Shown here: positions 31,663 through 43,637 of the stretch, in pieces
How the letters are laid out: each line of letters starts with the position of its first letter
Numbering within the stretch: the first letter of the stretch is position 1
NCBI GenBank assembly: GCA_964019425.1
Contig: OZ025816.1
Coordinates: 62,001 to 126,000, forward strand
DNA length: 64,000 nt
Direction: 5' to 3'
Source of the DNA: Flectonema sp. DT1601
Lineage: Eukaryota > Euglenozoa > Diplonemea > Diplonemida > Diplonemidae
Notes under the pieces: model-generated
Databases searched by the model: none
Told to the model about the DNA's origin: nothing
Seen by the model: the letters and a program-made list of their open reading frames with translations, nothing else
Position numbers and translations under genes: made by a program

Positions 31663-32455
31663 GTTCCTGCCGGGGCTTGGGAGTCAAGCAATGCGAGAAC
31701 GTCTTTGTCGTTCCCAGTTATTCAAATAAGAAACCACTCAACACAACAAGGATGTCAAGCATGCCAAGTGTACTTCAGAGTGTATTCAATTTGTAACCTT
31801 TCACATTTACATCGCTTTTCAAAAGTTCACACAAAATAATTTTGACTGGGAATGGGAATGAGGGAATCTCGCCAGTCTCACGTTGCAAATATATTTATTA
31901 ATTATTTTTCATTTTTTTTTTCTATTTTTCCTGTGCCAATTGACACACAAAACGAACACATAATTTCAATTACTAAGAAACGGTAGTGACTTAACCGATA
32001 TCAAAGTGTTTAATCTCTTATTATATCAAATAGAAGGCTAGCCTTACACGATAAGTAGAAGGAACAGGTACTGTTGGTCTAGACTCCAAATAGTTGTCTC
32101 GCTGAACATCAAAAGCAGAGAGCGATGTGAATGTGAGGAGTCCTCAGAGAGAACCAATCACACTCAAAAGTTCTTCCATCATCCAAAGACAACAACGGAG
32201 GGAATGAGTTTTCAGTAAAAGTCCCCCAGAGCGTACAACACGGCGGTCGTCACGAAGTGAATCTCTGATCGAGCAAAACATAATTTTATTTTTTCATTCA
32301 TTGTTTGTTAACTTACATGATCTTCAGAAGTCTGTACCACAAATGATACATCTTTTGTTATATCCCTTCCACGACAGACAAGATAATCATGTTGTTAGTA
32401 AGGCAAGAGTCAGAATGACAAGGAAATCATTTAATATCAAGAAACCACAACCACA

Positions 32456-34102
32456 TCACATGGTTGGGTGAACAGCACAAATAGTGCACGAGTTTCCGTT
32501 TCCATTTTGAGGACCCGCATTCCTCGGGCACCAGTCCTCCGCACAAACACCGTTCTTCCAGCTGCATCCCGAGGTCGCATCACACTCAGTGGCATCGTTC
32601 GCATTCTGGCACGGCATGATCTGCGAAACTCCGAACACCACGAATTTCGAAAGGTCCGAGGTCAAGAAAGGAAGGTCGATCTCCTCACCCGAAGCGATTC
32701 TTCTTCTGAACGCAACCATCGAGTGCTCGAACCCGTCGTTGTTCTCCATGAACCTCGGTGCGCACGAACCCGCCTGCCATCCGTCCGACAACAACGAAGC
32801 AGGGAGACCTCCGTTCTCGTTCTTGCAAGGTGGACACAGGTAGTGGGTCACGTAGATGTCACAAGGCTTGTCGTCACATGAGAACGGACACTTCATTCTA
32901 ATCGCTGATCCAGACACGAGCGTGTCAACTGAGAACGCCTGCACAACCTGTCCGTTCGTTTCAGTCAGGTACTTCGGAAGCTTTGTCAGCATCGCGTTCG
33001 TCCAAGCAGGCATTCCAACAGAGACGTCGTTTCCGTCAAAGTCCACCGTGAATCCGTTCGGCCTGATGATCGAAGCACTCATAGGTGCGCTCGGGGGGCA
33101 AGTGTCGTGGAGAACAACTGCCTGCGACAACTGACTGCTCGGCATGCAGGACTCAGCAATGTCTCCCCACTCGCACATGTATCCCTCGATGTCGTGAATT
33201 AGAGGGTAATCGTTCCAAACTCCGTCTGAGTAGAAGTGTGCGTAGTCCTCACCAGCGGTGGTGCAAAGACCTGGACAAGGGCTTCTGAATTCGTTAGGCT
33301 CGTTTGACTTGAAGTTGTTGTACATTCCCGGCTCAGCAATTATACCAGGTCTGTCTGACCTTTGTCTTCCGAACAGTGTTCCAAGTCCACCGCAAATCGC
33401 CGAGTCGCAAGGCTGAAAAGTTGGCTGCAACACCCCCATCGGGCACGCAGTTCTCTCGAACCCGTCCACCGAGAGGTCGTATGGAGGACATCCTTCCGGT
33501 CCCACCACCCACCTCCACTCACGCTCCACACCGGCATCCGAAGCCCCCATCCAACCTCTTCCGGTCAGCTTCGACTCCGCGATGTTCTGCTCCTCCTGGC
33601 TCGTGATCGTCATCAGGTATCCCGGCAGTCCCAAGATGTCGTTGTCCCTGTTGGAACAAGAAATCTGTGCCTCCTGCCAGCTCATCTTTCCACTAAAAAA
33701 GCTGTAGAAGTGGTGGTTCTTTCTCGAAAACAAACCGTGCCCGTAATTCAGGACTAACACCCTGCTTCCCACCCCAGCAGGTGTGAACACCACCGATGAC
33801 AAAGCAGTTGCGTATTGCTCAATAGTCCGTTCACCTGAAAGCTGCATCTTGTCCCCGCTGAAGTCGACGGTAATCCCCAGACTCGAGCACTTAGTGCAGC
33901 TCAGAATGTCACCGCTGTGGAATCCTTCCTCGATGTGAACCGCAGCTCCCTTGATCACCGTGTTGCAATCACAGCTTCCCGTGAAGGGAATGTTCACGCA
34001 ATTCTGGTTCGGGAACGGCTTCAGCGTCTCACCGACTTTGATCACCGCGTCCCCCAAGGCTGACGCAGCCATCAGTAGTATTCCGCTTACCGCAGTCTTC
34101 AT
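32456..34102 (-). CDS. Secreted C-type lectin-like protein, subtype B (B2)
   Basis: 548 residues, subtype B. Compared with B1 it has GDILSC in the N-terminal domain (as in the D genes), CSNRDND in place of CASRDND in the lectin domain, M222, MSASIIRPNG and DVSVGM. The pocket is identical to B1 (FKSNEPNEF, FYSDGVWNDYP). The mix of D-like, C-like and A-like single positions on a B background is what repeated short conversion tracts would give. It is intact, with the conserved leader. Immediately upstream is the B-C type spacer of the C2/C3 duplication. Confidence 0.92.
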   Translation of the reverse strand: MKTAVSGILLMAASALGDAVIKVGETLKPFPNQNCVNIPFTGSCDCNTVIKGAAVHIEEGFHSGDILSCTKCSSLGITVDFSGDKMQLSGERTIEQYATALSSVVFTPAGVGSRVLVLNYGHGLFSRKNHHFYSFFSGKMSWQEAQISCSNRDNDILGLPGYLMTITSQEEQNIAESKLTGRGWMGASDAGVEREWRWVVGPEGCPPYDLSVDGFERTACPMGVLQPTFQPCDSAICGGLGTLFGRQRSDRPGIIAEPGMYNNFKSNEPNEFRSPCPGLCTTAGEDYAHFYSDGVWNDYPLIHDIEGYMCEWGDIAESCMPSSQLSQAVVLHDTCPPSAPMSASIIRPNGFTVDFDGNDVSVGMPAWTNAMLTKLPKYLTETNGQVVQAFSVDTLVSGSAIRMKCPFSCDDKPCDIYVTHYLCPPCKNENGGLPASLLSDGWQAGSCAPRFMENNDGFEHSMVAFRRRIASGEEIDLPFLTSDLSKFVVFGVSQIMPCQNANDATECDATSGCSWKNGVCAEDWCPRNAGPQNGNGNSCTICAVHPTM

Positions 34103-35458
34103 TATTGTGATGTTTTTGTGTTGAAACTGAATGAAGAAGAAGATTGTTTTACATTTCCAATCACGACTACCAACAACTCATTGAGGGAGGAAAATTACGC
34201 CGCAAAGATGATGAATTGTAGAAGAGGGGGTTCGCTCCGAAAATTAGTACTGCGGATTGCGAGAAGAAAGGAAAGAAGCGACTAACCAACTAACCACGGA
34301 GCATCGACTAATCTCCACAGTGTTGAAAGGGAAGATTCGAGCAACGTGTGTTGACAGCATTACTACAACATTCAAACAAGGAAGTTGGCAACGAGGATAA
34401 AAGTTTTTGAATGTCTAAAGAAAATAGCTAGTTGGAATTATGAAATAAAAAATCAGATTTCACAACAAGCAAGAATCCAAATATTCCGTTCCCCAAACGG
34501 GAACTTCTCTTTGTTTTTTTTCACATCATTCATTATTTCAGGAAATCACTTTGTAAACCAACTCTTGGAATGAATTGCAATCACGACACAATGCAAAAGG
34601 GAGAAAGCGGGGAGAGAGAAGCTGTCCAAACAGTTGAACAACTGATAACAAACTAATTTTTAATAATTAATTTGATTTCAGTATTCTTTAATAATATTAC
34701 CAACAAGTCAGACATCAGAAGTACAGCGATAATCAATTACGACTTACTTCACTTGAGTTGGTTTGGCAGCACTCAGTAGAATTTAAATAACAAAACAAGA
34801 AAGCTTTCCTCAATAGTCTCTAAGAGCTGAAGCGTTCAACTCACGCAAGCCATTCAAGGCCAAGGATACCATTGCATTGAAAAGCAGAAATCTCAAATAT
34901 CAAAACAAAAAATATGTAACGAAAATATGTAACAAAAGTTGAAAACAGAAAAAAAAAACCAAGATAAAATGAGGGTTCCAAAATTCCGACACTTGACCAA
35001 CGAATTCGACCAAGTGACAAAATAAGAAAGTAAAAACTGATGCCAATCAGAAAGATATTTCAATTCATTCTGCTCAGCCTGTCAAAAACATTCCAAAGCC
35101 TGTGATTTAACCGCAACGTGTTAATTTCTTACTATCTCAGCTTAAAAGGCAGCAATAATTGCTCCAACAAAACGAATTAAGAAAATGGGAAAATGTTTTG
35201 ATACCTAACTTTGAACATCCGAGAACACGTTTCGTGAGATTCATATAAGTAAGTCTTGGGCATTCAAAGGTTGGTAAGCAAATCAAGATTTACGGTCATC
35301 ACTTCGATTCAGCATTTAGTGTGGAAATTATTAACAAACGTAGTTTTCAAAGTCGGTAACGTAGAGAGAGAGAGAGAAACTGAATTTAGAAAGAATCCAG
35401 TTGCACAAACAACGCTCTCCCAAACAAATTCACATAAAAGTTACTGTATGAAATTAAA
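34103..35458. other. B-C type spacer
   Basis: 1356 bp, nearly identical to 37106-38467 and forming with C2 the 3-kb unit duplicated as C3. Its GA run at about 35364 is shorter than in the sister copy. No gene is seen. Confidence 0.8.
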
Positions 35459-37105
35459 TCACATGGTTGGGTGAGCAGCACAAATAGTGCACGAGTTTCC
35501 GTTTCCATTTTGAGGACCCGCATTCTTCGGGCACCAGTCCTCCGCACAAACACCGTTCTTCCAGCTGCATCCCGAGGTCGCCCCACACTCATTGGCATCG
35601 TTCGCATTCTGGCACGGCATGATCTGTGAAACTCCGAACACCACGAATTTCGAAAGGTCCGAGGTCAAGAAAGGAAGGTCGATCTCCTCACCCGAAGCGA
35701 TTCTTCTTCTGAACGCAACCATCGAGTGCTCGAACCCGTCGTTGTTCTCCATGAACTTCGGTGAGCACGAACCCGCCTGCCATCCGTCCGACAACAACGA
35801 AGCAGGGAGACCTCCGTTCTCGTTCTTGCAAGGTGGACACAGGTAGTGGGTCACGTAGATGTCACAAGGCTTGTCGTCACATGAGAACGGACACTTCATT
35901 CTAATCGCTGATCCAGACACGAGCGTGTCAACTGAGAACGCCTGCACAACCTGTCCGTTCGTTTCAGTCAGGTACTTCGGAAGCTTTGTCAGCATCGCGT
36001 TCGTCCAAGCAGGCATACCAACAGTCACGTCGTTTCCGTCAAAGTCCACCGTGAATCCGTTCGGCTTGATGATCGAACCAGTCACAGGTGCACTCGGTGG
36101 GCAAGTGTCGTGGAGAACAACTGCCTGAGAGATGTATCCGTTAGGCATGCACGCCTCAGCAATGTCTCCCCACTCGCACATGTATCCCTCGATGTTGTGT
36201 TCCAGTGGGTAGTCGTTCCAAATTCCGTCGCGGTAGAAGTGAGCGTAGTCCTCACCAGCGGTGTCGCAAAGACCAGGACAGCGATTTCTGAATTCGTTAG
36301 GCTCCGATGACTTGAAGTTGTTGTACATTCCCGGCTCAGCAATCAAACCAGGTCTGTCTGACCTCTGTCTTCCGAACAGCTTTCCCAGTCCACCGCAAAT
36401 CGCCGAGTCGCAAGGCTGAAAAGTTGGCTTCAACACCCCCAACGGGCACGCAGTTCTCTCGAACCCGTCCACAGAGAGGTCATATGGAGGACATCCTTCC
36501 GGTCCCACCACCCACCTCCACTCACGCTCCACACCGGCATCCGAAGCCCCCATCCAACCTCTTCCGGTCAGCTTCGACTCCGCGATGTTCTGCTCCTCCT
36601 GGCTCGTGATCGTCATCAGGTATCCCGGCAGTCCCAAGATGTCGTTGTCCCTGTTGGAACACGAAATCTGTGCCTCCTGCCAGCTCAGCTTTCCACCGAA
36701 GTAGTTGTAGAAGTGATGGTTCTTTCTCGAAAACAAACCGTGTCCGTAGTTCAGCACCATCAACCTCCCTCCAACACCAGCAGGTGTGAACACCACCGAT
36801 GACAAAGCAGTTGCGTATTGCTCAATAGTGTGTGCACCCGAAAGCTGCATCTTGTCCCCGCTGAAGTCACAAGTGATCCCGAGACTCGAGCACTTAGTGC
36901 AGCTCAGAACATCACCGCTGTGGAATCCTTCCTCGATGTGAACCGCAGCCCCTCTGATCACCGTGTTGCAATCACAGCTTCCCGTGAAAGGAACATTTGC
37001 GCAATTCTGGTTCGGGAATGGCTTCATCGTCTCACCGACTTTGATCACCGCGTCCCCCAAGGCTGACGCAGCCATCAGTAGTATTCCGCTTACCGCAGTC
37101 TTCAT
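35459..37105 (-). CDS. Secreted C-type lectin-like protein, subtype C (C2)
   Basis: 548 residues, subtype C with C79. Compared with C1 it has PLGVLKPTF, GGLGKLFGRQRSDRPG, FYRDGIWNDYP and SIIKPNG. The C-terminal part is the pure C form (CSPKFMENN, ANECGATSG, CPKNAGPQ). The product is the same as C3 in every position I compared; the starts of the two genes are 3009 bp apart and the spacers match, so this is a recent tandem duplication. The extra K at the FGIQ/FGRQ and LQ/LK positions lies in the lectin domain just before the binding loop. Confidence 0.92.
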   Translation of the reverse strand: MKTAVSGILLMAASALGDAVIKVGETMKPFPNQNCANVPFTGSCDCNTVIRGAAVHIEEGFHSGDVLSCTKCSSLGITCDFSGDKMQLSGAHTIEQYATALSSVVFTPAGVGGRLMVLNYGHGLFSRKNHHFYNYFGGKLSWQEAQISCSNRDNDILGLPGYLMTITSQEEQNIAESKLTGRGWMGASDAGVEREWRWVVGPEGCPPYDLSVDGFERTACPLGVLKPTFQPCDSAICGGLGKLFGRQRSDRPGLIAEPGMYNNFKSSEPNEFRNRCPGLCDTAGEDYAHFYRDGIWNDYPLEHNIEGYMCEWGDIAEACMPNGYISQAVVLHDTCPPSAPVTGSIIKPNGFTVDFDGNDVTVGMPAWTNAMLTKLPKYLTETNGQVVQAFSVDTLVSGSAIRMKCPFSCDDKPCDIYVTHYLCPPCKNENGGLPASLLSDGWQAGSCSPKFMENNDGFEHSMVAFRRRIASGEEIDLPFLTSDLSKFVVFGVSQIMPCQNANDANECGATSGCSWKNGVCAEDWCPKNAGPQNGNGNSCTICAAHPTM

Positions 37106-38467
37106 TATTGTGATGTTTTTGTGTTGAAACTGAATGAAGAAGAAGATTGTTTTACATTTCCAATCACGACTACCAACAACTCATTGAGGGAGGAAAATTA
37201 CGCCGCAAAGATGATGAATTGTAGAAGAGGGGGTTCGCTCCGAAAATTAGTACTGCGGATTGCGAGAAGAAAGGAAAGAAGCGACTAACCAACTAACCAC
37301 GGAGCATCGACTAATCTCCACAGTGTTGAAAGGGAAGATTCGAGCAACGTGTGTTGACAGCATTACTACAACATTCAAACAAGGAAGTTGGCAACGAGGA
37401 TAAAAGTTTTTGAATGTCTAAAGAAAATAGCTAGTTGGAATTATGAAATAAAAAATCAGATTTCACAACAAGCAAGAATCCAAATATTCCGTTCCCCAAA
37501 CGGGAACTTCTCTTTGTTTTTTTTCACATCATTCATTATTTCAGGAAATCACTTTGTAAACCAACTCTTGGAATGAATTGCAATCACGACACAATGCAAA
37601 AGGGAGAAAGCGGGGAGAGAGAAGCTGTCCAAACAGTTGAACAACTGATAACAAACTAATTTTTAATAATTAATTTGATTTCAGTATTCTTTAATAATAT
37701 TACCAACAAGTCAGACATCAGAAGTACAGCGATAATCAATTACGACTTACTTCACTTGAGTTGGTTTGGCAGCACTCAGTAGAATTTAAATAACAAAACA
37801 AGAAAGCTTTCCTCAATAGTCTCTAAGAGCTGAAGCGTTCAACTCACGCAAGCCATTCAAGGCCAAGGATACCATTGCATTGAAAAGCAGAAATCTCAAA
37901 TATCAAAACAAAAAATATGTAACGAAAATATGTAACAAAAGTTGAAAACAGAAAAAAAAAACCAAGATAAAATGAGGGTTCCAAAATTCCGACACTTGAC
38001 CAACGAATTCGACCAAGTGACAAAATAAGAAAGTAAAAACTGATGCCAATCAGAAAGATATTTCAATTCATTCTGCTCAGCCTGTCAAAAACATTCCAAA
38101 GCCTGTGATTTAACCGCAACGTGTTAATTTCTTACTATCTCAGCTTAAAAGGCAGCAATAATTGCTCCAACAAAACGAATTAAGAAAATGGGAAAATGTT
38201 TTGATACCTAACTTTGAACATCCGAGAACACGTTTCGTGAGATTCATATAAGTAAGTCTTGGGCATTCAAAGGTTGGTAAGCAAATCAAGATTTACGGTC
38301 ATCACTTCGATTCAGCATTTAGTGTGGAAATTATTAACAAACGTAGTTTTCAAAGTCGGTAACGTAGAGAGAGAGAGAGAGAGAGAAACTGAATTTAGAA
38401 AGAATCCAGTTGCACAAACAACGCTCTCCCAAACAAATTCACATAAAAGTTACTGTATGAAATTACA
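37106..38467. other. B-C type spacer between C2 and C3
   Basis: This is the leader and spacer normally found upstream of a B gene, now upstream of C2. That places the duplication crossover in the shared 5' coding or leader sequence of a B and a C gene. Confidence 0.8.
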
Positions 38468-40114
38468 TCACATGGTTGGGTGAGCAGCACAAATAGTGCA
38501 CGAGTTTCCGTTTCCATTTTGAGGACCCGCATTCTTCGGGCACCAGTCCTCCGCACAAACACCGTTCTTCCAGCTGCATCCCGAGGTCGCCCCACACTCA
38601 TTGGCATCGTTCGCATTCTGGCACGGCATGATCTGTGAAACTCCGAACACCACGAATTTCGAAAGGTCCGAGGTCAAGAAAGGAAGGTCGATCTCCTCAC
38701 CCGAAGCGATTCTTCTTCTGAACGCAACCATCGAGTGCTCGAACCCGTCGTTGTTCTCCATGAACTTCGGTGAGCACGAACCCGCCTGCCATCCGTCCGA
38801 CAACAACGAAGCAGGGAGACCTCCGTTCTCGTTCTTGCAAGGTGGACACAGGTAGTGGGTCACGTAGATGTCACAAGGCTTGTCGTCACATGAGAACGGA
38901 CACTTCATTCTAATCGCTGATCCAGACACGAGCGTGTCAACTGAGAACGCCTGCACAACCTGTCCGTTCGTTTCAGTCAGGTACTTCGGAAGCTTTGTCA
39001 GCATCGCGTTCGTCCAAGCAGGCATACCAACAGTCACGTCGTTTCCGTCAAAGTCCACCGTGAATCCGTTCGGCTTGATGATCGAACCAGTCACAGGTGC
39101 ACTCGGTGGGCAAGTGTCGTGGAGAACAACTGCCTGAGAGATGTATCCGTTAGGCATGCAAGCCTCAGCAATGTCTCCCCACTCGCACATGTATCCCTCG
39201 ATGTTGTGTTCCAGTGGGTAGTCGTTCCAAATTCCGTCGCGGTAGAAGTGAGCGTAGTCCTCACCAGCGGTGTCGCAAAGACCAGGACAGCGATTTCTGA
39301 ATTCGTTAGGCTCCGATGACTTGAAGTTGTTGTACATTCCCGGCTCAGCAATCAAACCAGGTCTGTCTGACCTCTGTCTTCCGAACAGCTTTCCCAGTCC
39401 ACCGCAAATCGCCGAGTCGCAAGGCTGAAAAGTTGGCTTCAACACCCCCAACGGGCACGCAGTTCTCTCGAACCCGTCCACAGAGAGGTCATATGGAGGA
39501 CATCCTTCCGGTCCCACCACCCACCTCCACTCACGCTCCACACCGGCATCCGAAGCCCCCATCCAACCTCTTCCGGTCAGCTTCGACTCCGCGATGTTCT
39601 GCTCCTCCTGGCTCGTGATCGTCATCAGGTATCCCGGCAGTCCCAAGATGTCGTTGTCCCTGTTGGAACACGAAATCTGTGCCTCCTGCCAGCTCAGCTT
39701 TCCACCGAAGTAGTTGTAGAAGTGATGGTTCTTTCTCGAAAACAAACCGTGTCCGTAGTTCAGCACCATCAACCTCCCTCCAACACCAGCAGGTGTGAAC
39801 ACCACCGATGACAAAGCAGTTGCGTATTGCTCAATAGTGTGTGCACCCGAAAGCTGCATCTTGTCCCCGCTGAAGTCACAAGTGATCCCGAGACTCGAGC
39901 ACTTAGTGCAGCTCAGAACATCACCGCTGTGGAATCCTTCCTCGATGTGAACCGCAGCCCCTCTGATCACCGTGTTGCAATCACAGCTTCCCGTGAAAGG
40001 AACATTTGCGCAATTCTGGTTCGGGAACGGCTTCATCGTCTCACCGACTTTGATCACCGCGTCCCCCAAGGCTGACGCAGCCATCAGTAGTATTCCGCTT
40101 ACCGCAGTCTTCAT
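38468..40114 (-). CDS. Secreted C-type lectin-like protein, subtype C (C3)
   Basis: 548 residues, product matching C2. Visible DNA differences are few (for example GGGAACGGC against GGGAATGGC near the start, and GCAAGCCTC against GCACGCCTC in the lectin domain). Its leader has the six-T variant and C-A spacer upstream, as in C1 and C4, whereas C2 has the five-T B-type leader. C3 therefore keeps the ancestral upstream end and C2 is the recombinant unit. The in-frame upstream extension starts at TTG and is not used. Confidence 0.92.
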   Translation of the reverse strand: MKTAVSGILLMAASALGDAVIKVGETMKPFPNQNCANVPFTGSCDCNTVIRGAAVHIEEGFHSGDVLSCTKCSSLGITCDFSGDKMQLSGAHTIEQYATALSSVVFTPAGVGGRLMVLNYGHGLFSRKNHHFYNYFGGKLSWQEAQISCSNRDNDILGLPGYLMTITSQEEQNIAESKLTGRGWMGASDAGVEREWRWVVGPEGCPPYDLSVDGFERTACPLGVLKPTFQPCDSAICGGLGKLFGRQRSDRPGLIAEPGMYNNFKSSEPNEFRNRCPGLCDTAGEDYAHFYRDGIWNDYPLEHNIEGYMCEWGDIAEACMPNGYISQAVVLHDTCPPSAPVTGSIIKPNGFTVDFDGNDVTVGMPAWTNAMLTKLPKYLTETNGQVVQAFSVDTLVSGSAIRMKCPFSCDDKPCDIYVTHYLCPPCKNENGGLPASLLSDGWQAGSCSPKFMENNDGFEHSMVAFRRRIASGEEIDLPFLTSDLSKFVVFGVSQIMPCQNANDANECGATSGCSWKNGVCAEDWCPKNAGPQNGNGNSCTICAAHPTM

Positions 40115-41635
40115 TATTGTGATGTTTTTTGTGTTGAAACTGAATGAAGAAGAAGATTGTTTTACATTTCTAATCACGACTACCAACAACTCATTGAGGG
40201 AGGAAAATTACGAATTTCAGAAACCCGCAAAGATGATGAATTGCAGAGGAGGGGGTTCGCTCCGAAGATTAGTACTGCGGATTGCGAGAAGAAAGGAAAG
40301 AAGCGACCAACCAACTAATTAATTAGATTGATTGATAGATAATGAAATCCATTACATTACATTTTGAAAATCGCGAACTATGGAGCATCGAGTAAGCTCT
40401 ATAGCGTTAAAAAAGGAATAGTGCAATTTCATTACGCATGTAAAGGATGTATCAAAGCAAACAAGAAGTGACCAACTTGTTACTTTAAAGCACAAAAGAT
40501 TTATATAGAAGAGATCTGTGAGGTGACTTCAACTAACGGGAAGAGAATAAGTTTGTTCAATTCAAATTAATTAAAGAGCACCCGATTTACTTCGAGTAAA
40601 TGACAAAATCTCAAAACGTGTGTTGACAGCATTACTACAACACTCAAACAAGGAAGTTGGCAACGAGGATAAAAGTTTTTTTGAATGATCGAAAGAAAAT
40701 AAAAAGTCAACATTCCACAACAAGCAAGAATCCGAATATTCTGTACCTGAAGCAGAACTTTCATTTGTTTCTTTTTCACATCGTAATTCCAGGAAATCAC
40801 TTTGTAAACCAACTCTTGGAATGAATTGCAATCACGACACAATGCAAAAGGGAGAGAGCGGGGAGAGAGAAGCTGTCCAAACAGTTGAACAACTGACAAC
40901 AAACTAATTTTTAATAATTAATTTGATTTCAGTATTCTTTAATAATATTACCAACAAGTCAGACATCAGAAGTACAGCGATAATCAATTACGACTTACTT
41001 CACTTGAGTTGGTTTGGCAGCACTCAGTAGAATTTATATAACAAAACAAGAAAGCTTTCCTCAATAGTCTCTAAGAACTGAAGCGTTCAACTCACCCAAG
41101 CCATTCAAGGCCAAGGATACCATTGCATTGAAAAGCAGAAAAAAAAGAATTAATATCAAAAAAACAGAAATGTATAAAAAAAAGAATAAAAATGATGCCA
41201 ATCAGAAAGCCATTTCAATTCATTCTGCTCAGCCTTTCAAACACAATTCAAAGCCTGTGATTTAGCCGCAAACGTGACAATTTCTTTATATTTTAGCTTG
41301 GCATCAATAATTGCTGCAAATAAAGCTATCAAGAAAAAAACATGTTTTGATACCTAACTTTGAACATCCGAGAACACGTTGGGTGGGACAACCTTTCCTA
41401 AAGAAAGAGTTGACTACAAAGAAATAAGTTTCGGCATTCGAAGGTTTGTAATCAAAACAAAAGTTACAGTCATCACATTTCAGCATTTAGTGTCGAAAGT
41501 ATTTATATACGAAGTTTTCAAAAGTCGGTAACACGGAAAGAGAGCATTCTTAGTTTGAAAAATATTATGACACACACAACTCGTTCCCAAACTCAATAAC
41601 AGATCTTCTTTAAACGTTTTCTGCATCAAATTACA
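40115..41635. other. C-A type spacer
   Basis: 1521 bp between C3 and A4. The 60-codon frame at 41304-41486 has a serine-to-phenylalanine change here, arguing against it being a gene. No other feature is seen. Confidence 0.8.
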
Positions 41636-43282
41636 TCACATGGTTGGGTGGGCAGCACAAATAGTGCACGAGTTTCCGATTCCATTTTGAGGACCCGCAT
41701 TCCTCGGGCACCAGTCCTCCGCACAAACACCGTTCTTCCAGCTGCATCCCGAGGTCGCATCACACTCAGTGGCATCGTTCGCATTCTGGCACGGCATGAT
41801 CTGCGAAACTCCGAACACCACGAATTTCGAAAGGTCCGAGGTCAAGAAAGGAAGGTCGATCTCCTCACCCGAAGCGATTCTTCTTCTGAACGCAACCATC
41901 GAGTGCTCGAACCCGTCGTTGTTCTCAACGAACCTCGGTGCGCACGAACCCGCCTGCCATCCGTCCGACAACAACGAAGCAGGGAGACCTCCGTTCTCGT
42001 TCTTGCAAGGTGGACACAGGTAGTGGGTCACGTAGATGTCACAAGGCTTGTCGTCACATGAGAACGGACACTTCATTCTAATCGCTGATCCAGACACGAG
42101 CGTGTCAACTGAGAACGCCTGCACAACCTGTCCGTTCGTTTCAGTCAGGTACTTCGGAAGCTTTGTCAGCATCGCGTTCGTCCAAGCAGGCACACCAACA
42201 GAGACGTCGTTTCCGTCAAAGTCCACCGTGAATCCGTTCGGCTTGACGATCGAACCAGTCATAGGTGCGCTCGGTGGACACTGGTCGTGGAGAACAACTG
42301 CCTGAGAGATGTATCCGTTAGGCATGCAAGCCTCAGCAATGTCTCCCCACTCGCACATGTATCCCTCGATGTCGTGAATTAGAGGGTAGTCGTTCCAAAC
42401 TCCGTTACGGAGGAAGTGCGCGTAGTCCTCACCAGCGGTGTCGCAAATACCAGGACAGCGATTTCTGAATTCGTTAGGCTCCGTTGACTTGAAGTTGTTG
42501 TACATTCCCGGCTCAGCAATCAAACCAGCTCTGTTCGACCTCTGTCTTCCGAACAGCGTTCCCAGTCCACCGCAAATCGCCGAGTCGCAAGGCTGAAACG
42601 TTGGCTGCAACACCCCCAACGGGCACGCAGTTCTCTCGAACCCGTCCACCGAGAGGTCATATGGAGGACATCCTTCCGGTCCCACCACCCACCTCCACTC
42701 ACGCTCCACACCGGCATCCGAAGCCCCCATCCAACCTCTTCCGGTCAGCTTCGACTCCGCGATGTTCTGTTCATCCTGGCTCGTGATCGTCATCAGGTAT
42801 CCCGGCAGTCCCAAGATGTCGTTGTCCCTGCTGGCACAAGAAATCTGTGCCTCCTGCCAGCTCCGTTCTCCTCTGAAGAAGTTGTAGAAGTGGTGGTTCT
42901 TTCTCGAAAACAAACCGTGCCCGTAATTCAGGACTAACACCCTCTTTCCCACCCCAGCAGGTGTGAACACCACCGATGACAAAGCTCTTGCGTATTGCTC
43001 AATAGTCCGTTCACCTGAAAGCTGCATCTTATCTCCGCTGAAGTCCATCGTGATCCCGAGTCTTCGGCATCTATTGCAGTTCAGAACGTCACCGGTGTGG
43101 AATCCTTCCTCGATGTGAACTGACGCCCCCTTGATCACCGTGTTGCAATCACAGTTTCCTGTGAAAGGAACGTCCGCGCATACTTGTCTGGGGAACGGTC
43201 TCAACGTCTCACCGACTGTGATCACCGCGTCCCCCAAGGCTGACGCAGCCATCAGTAGTATTCCGCTTACCGCAGTCTTCAT
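41636..43282 (-). CDS. Secreted C-type lectin-like protein, subtype A (A4)
   Basis: 548 residues, full subtype A with L222, T267 and NGIGNS. At the DNA level it carries the TTCTCAACGAAC mark shared with A2 and C4, and GTCCACCGAGAGGTCATATGG, a silent variant partly shared with B2 (CACCGAG) and with C2/C3 (GTCATATGG). It thus shows patchwork even between copies with the same protein. The leader acceptor is kept, with a nearby G-to-A change (TTTTAAC) shared with B3. It is intact. Confidence 0.92.
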   Translation of the reverse strand: MKTAVSGILLMAASALGDAVITVGETLRPFPRQVCADVPFTGNCDCNTVIKGASVHIEEGFHTGDVLNCNRCRRLGITMDFSGDKMQLSGERTIEQYARALSSVVFTPAGVGKRVLVLNYGHGLFSRKNHHFYNFFRGERSWQEAQISCASRDNDILGLPGYLMTITSQDEQNIAESKLTGRGWMGASDAGVEREWRWVVGPEGCPPYDLSVDGFERTACPLGVLQPTFQPCDSAICGGLGTLFGRQRSNRAGLIAEPGMYNNFKSTEPNEFRNRCPGICDTAGEDYAHFLRNGVWNDYPLIHDIEGYMCEWGDIAEACMPNGYISQAVVLHDQCPPSAPMTGSIVKPNGFTVDFDGNDVSVGVPAWTNAMLTKLPKYLTETNGQVVQAFSVDTLVSGSAIRMKCPFSCDDKPCDIYVTHYLCPPCKNENGGLPASLLSDGWQAGSCAPRFVENNDGFEHSMVAFRRRIASGEEIDLPFLTSDLSKFVVFGVSQIMPCQNANDATECDATSGCSWKNGVCAEDWCPRNAGPQNGIGNSCTICAAHPTM

Positions 43283-43637
43283 TATTGTGATTTTTTTTGT
43301 GTTAAAACTGAATGAAGAAGAAGATTGTTTTACATTTCCAATCACGACTACCAACAACTCATTGAGGGAGGAAAATTACGAGTTTCAGAAACCCGCAGTG
43401 TTGATGAAAAGGTTGCCAGGGAGGGTGTTCGCTCCGAAGATTAGTACTGCGGGATGCGAGGAATGAAATAGGCAACGAGATATCAGTTAAATGCGTTGTA
43501 CGGAAGAAAATTAAATTCCCTCGAAACACAACTTACACGGTACTCTTTCTGTCAAATGTGAGTGACTTTAAGATTAACAGGAACACGTCCGCAATGTTCA
43601 CCAATTAATTGATGTGAAGTTAAAAGATACCAAACAA

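Larger units (their letters stand above)
30071..32455. other. A-B type spacer, second copy
   Basis: 2385 bp between A3 and B2. It keeps the SINE-like segment (core 30880-30920), the 64-codon ORF and the hairpin, but lacks about 300 bp present at 3724-4022. Homopolymer runs differ slightly from copy 1. Confidence 0.8.
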
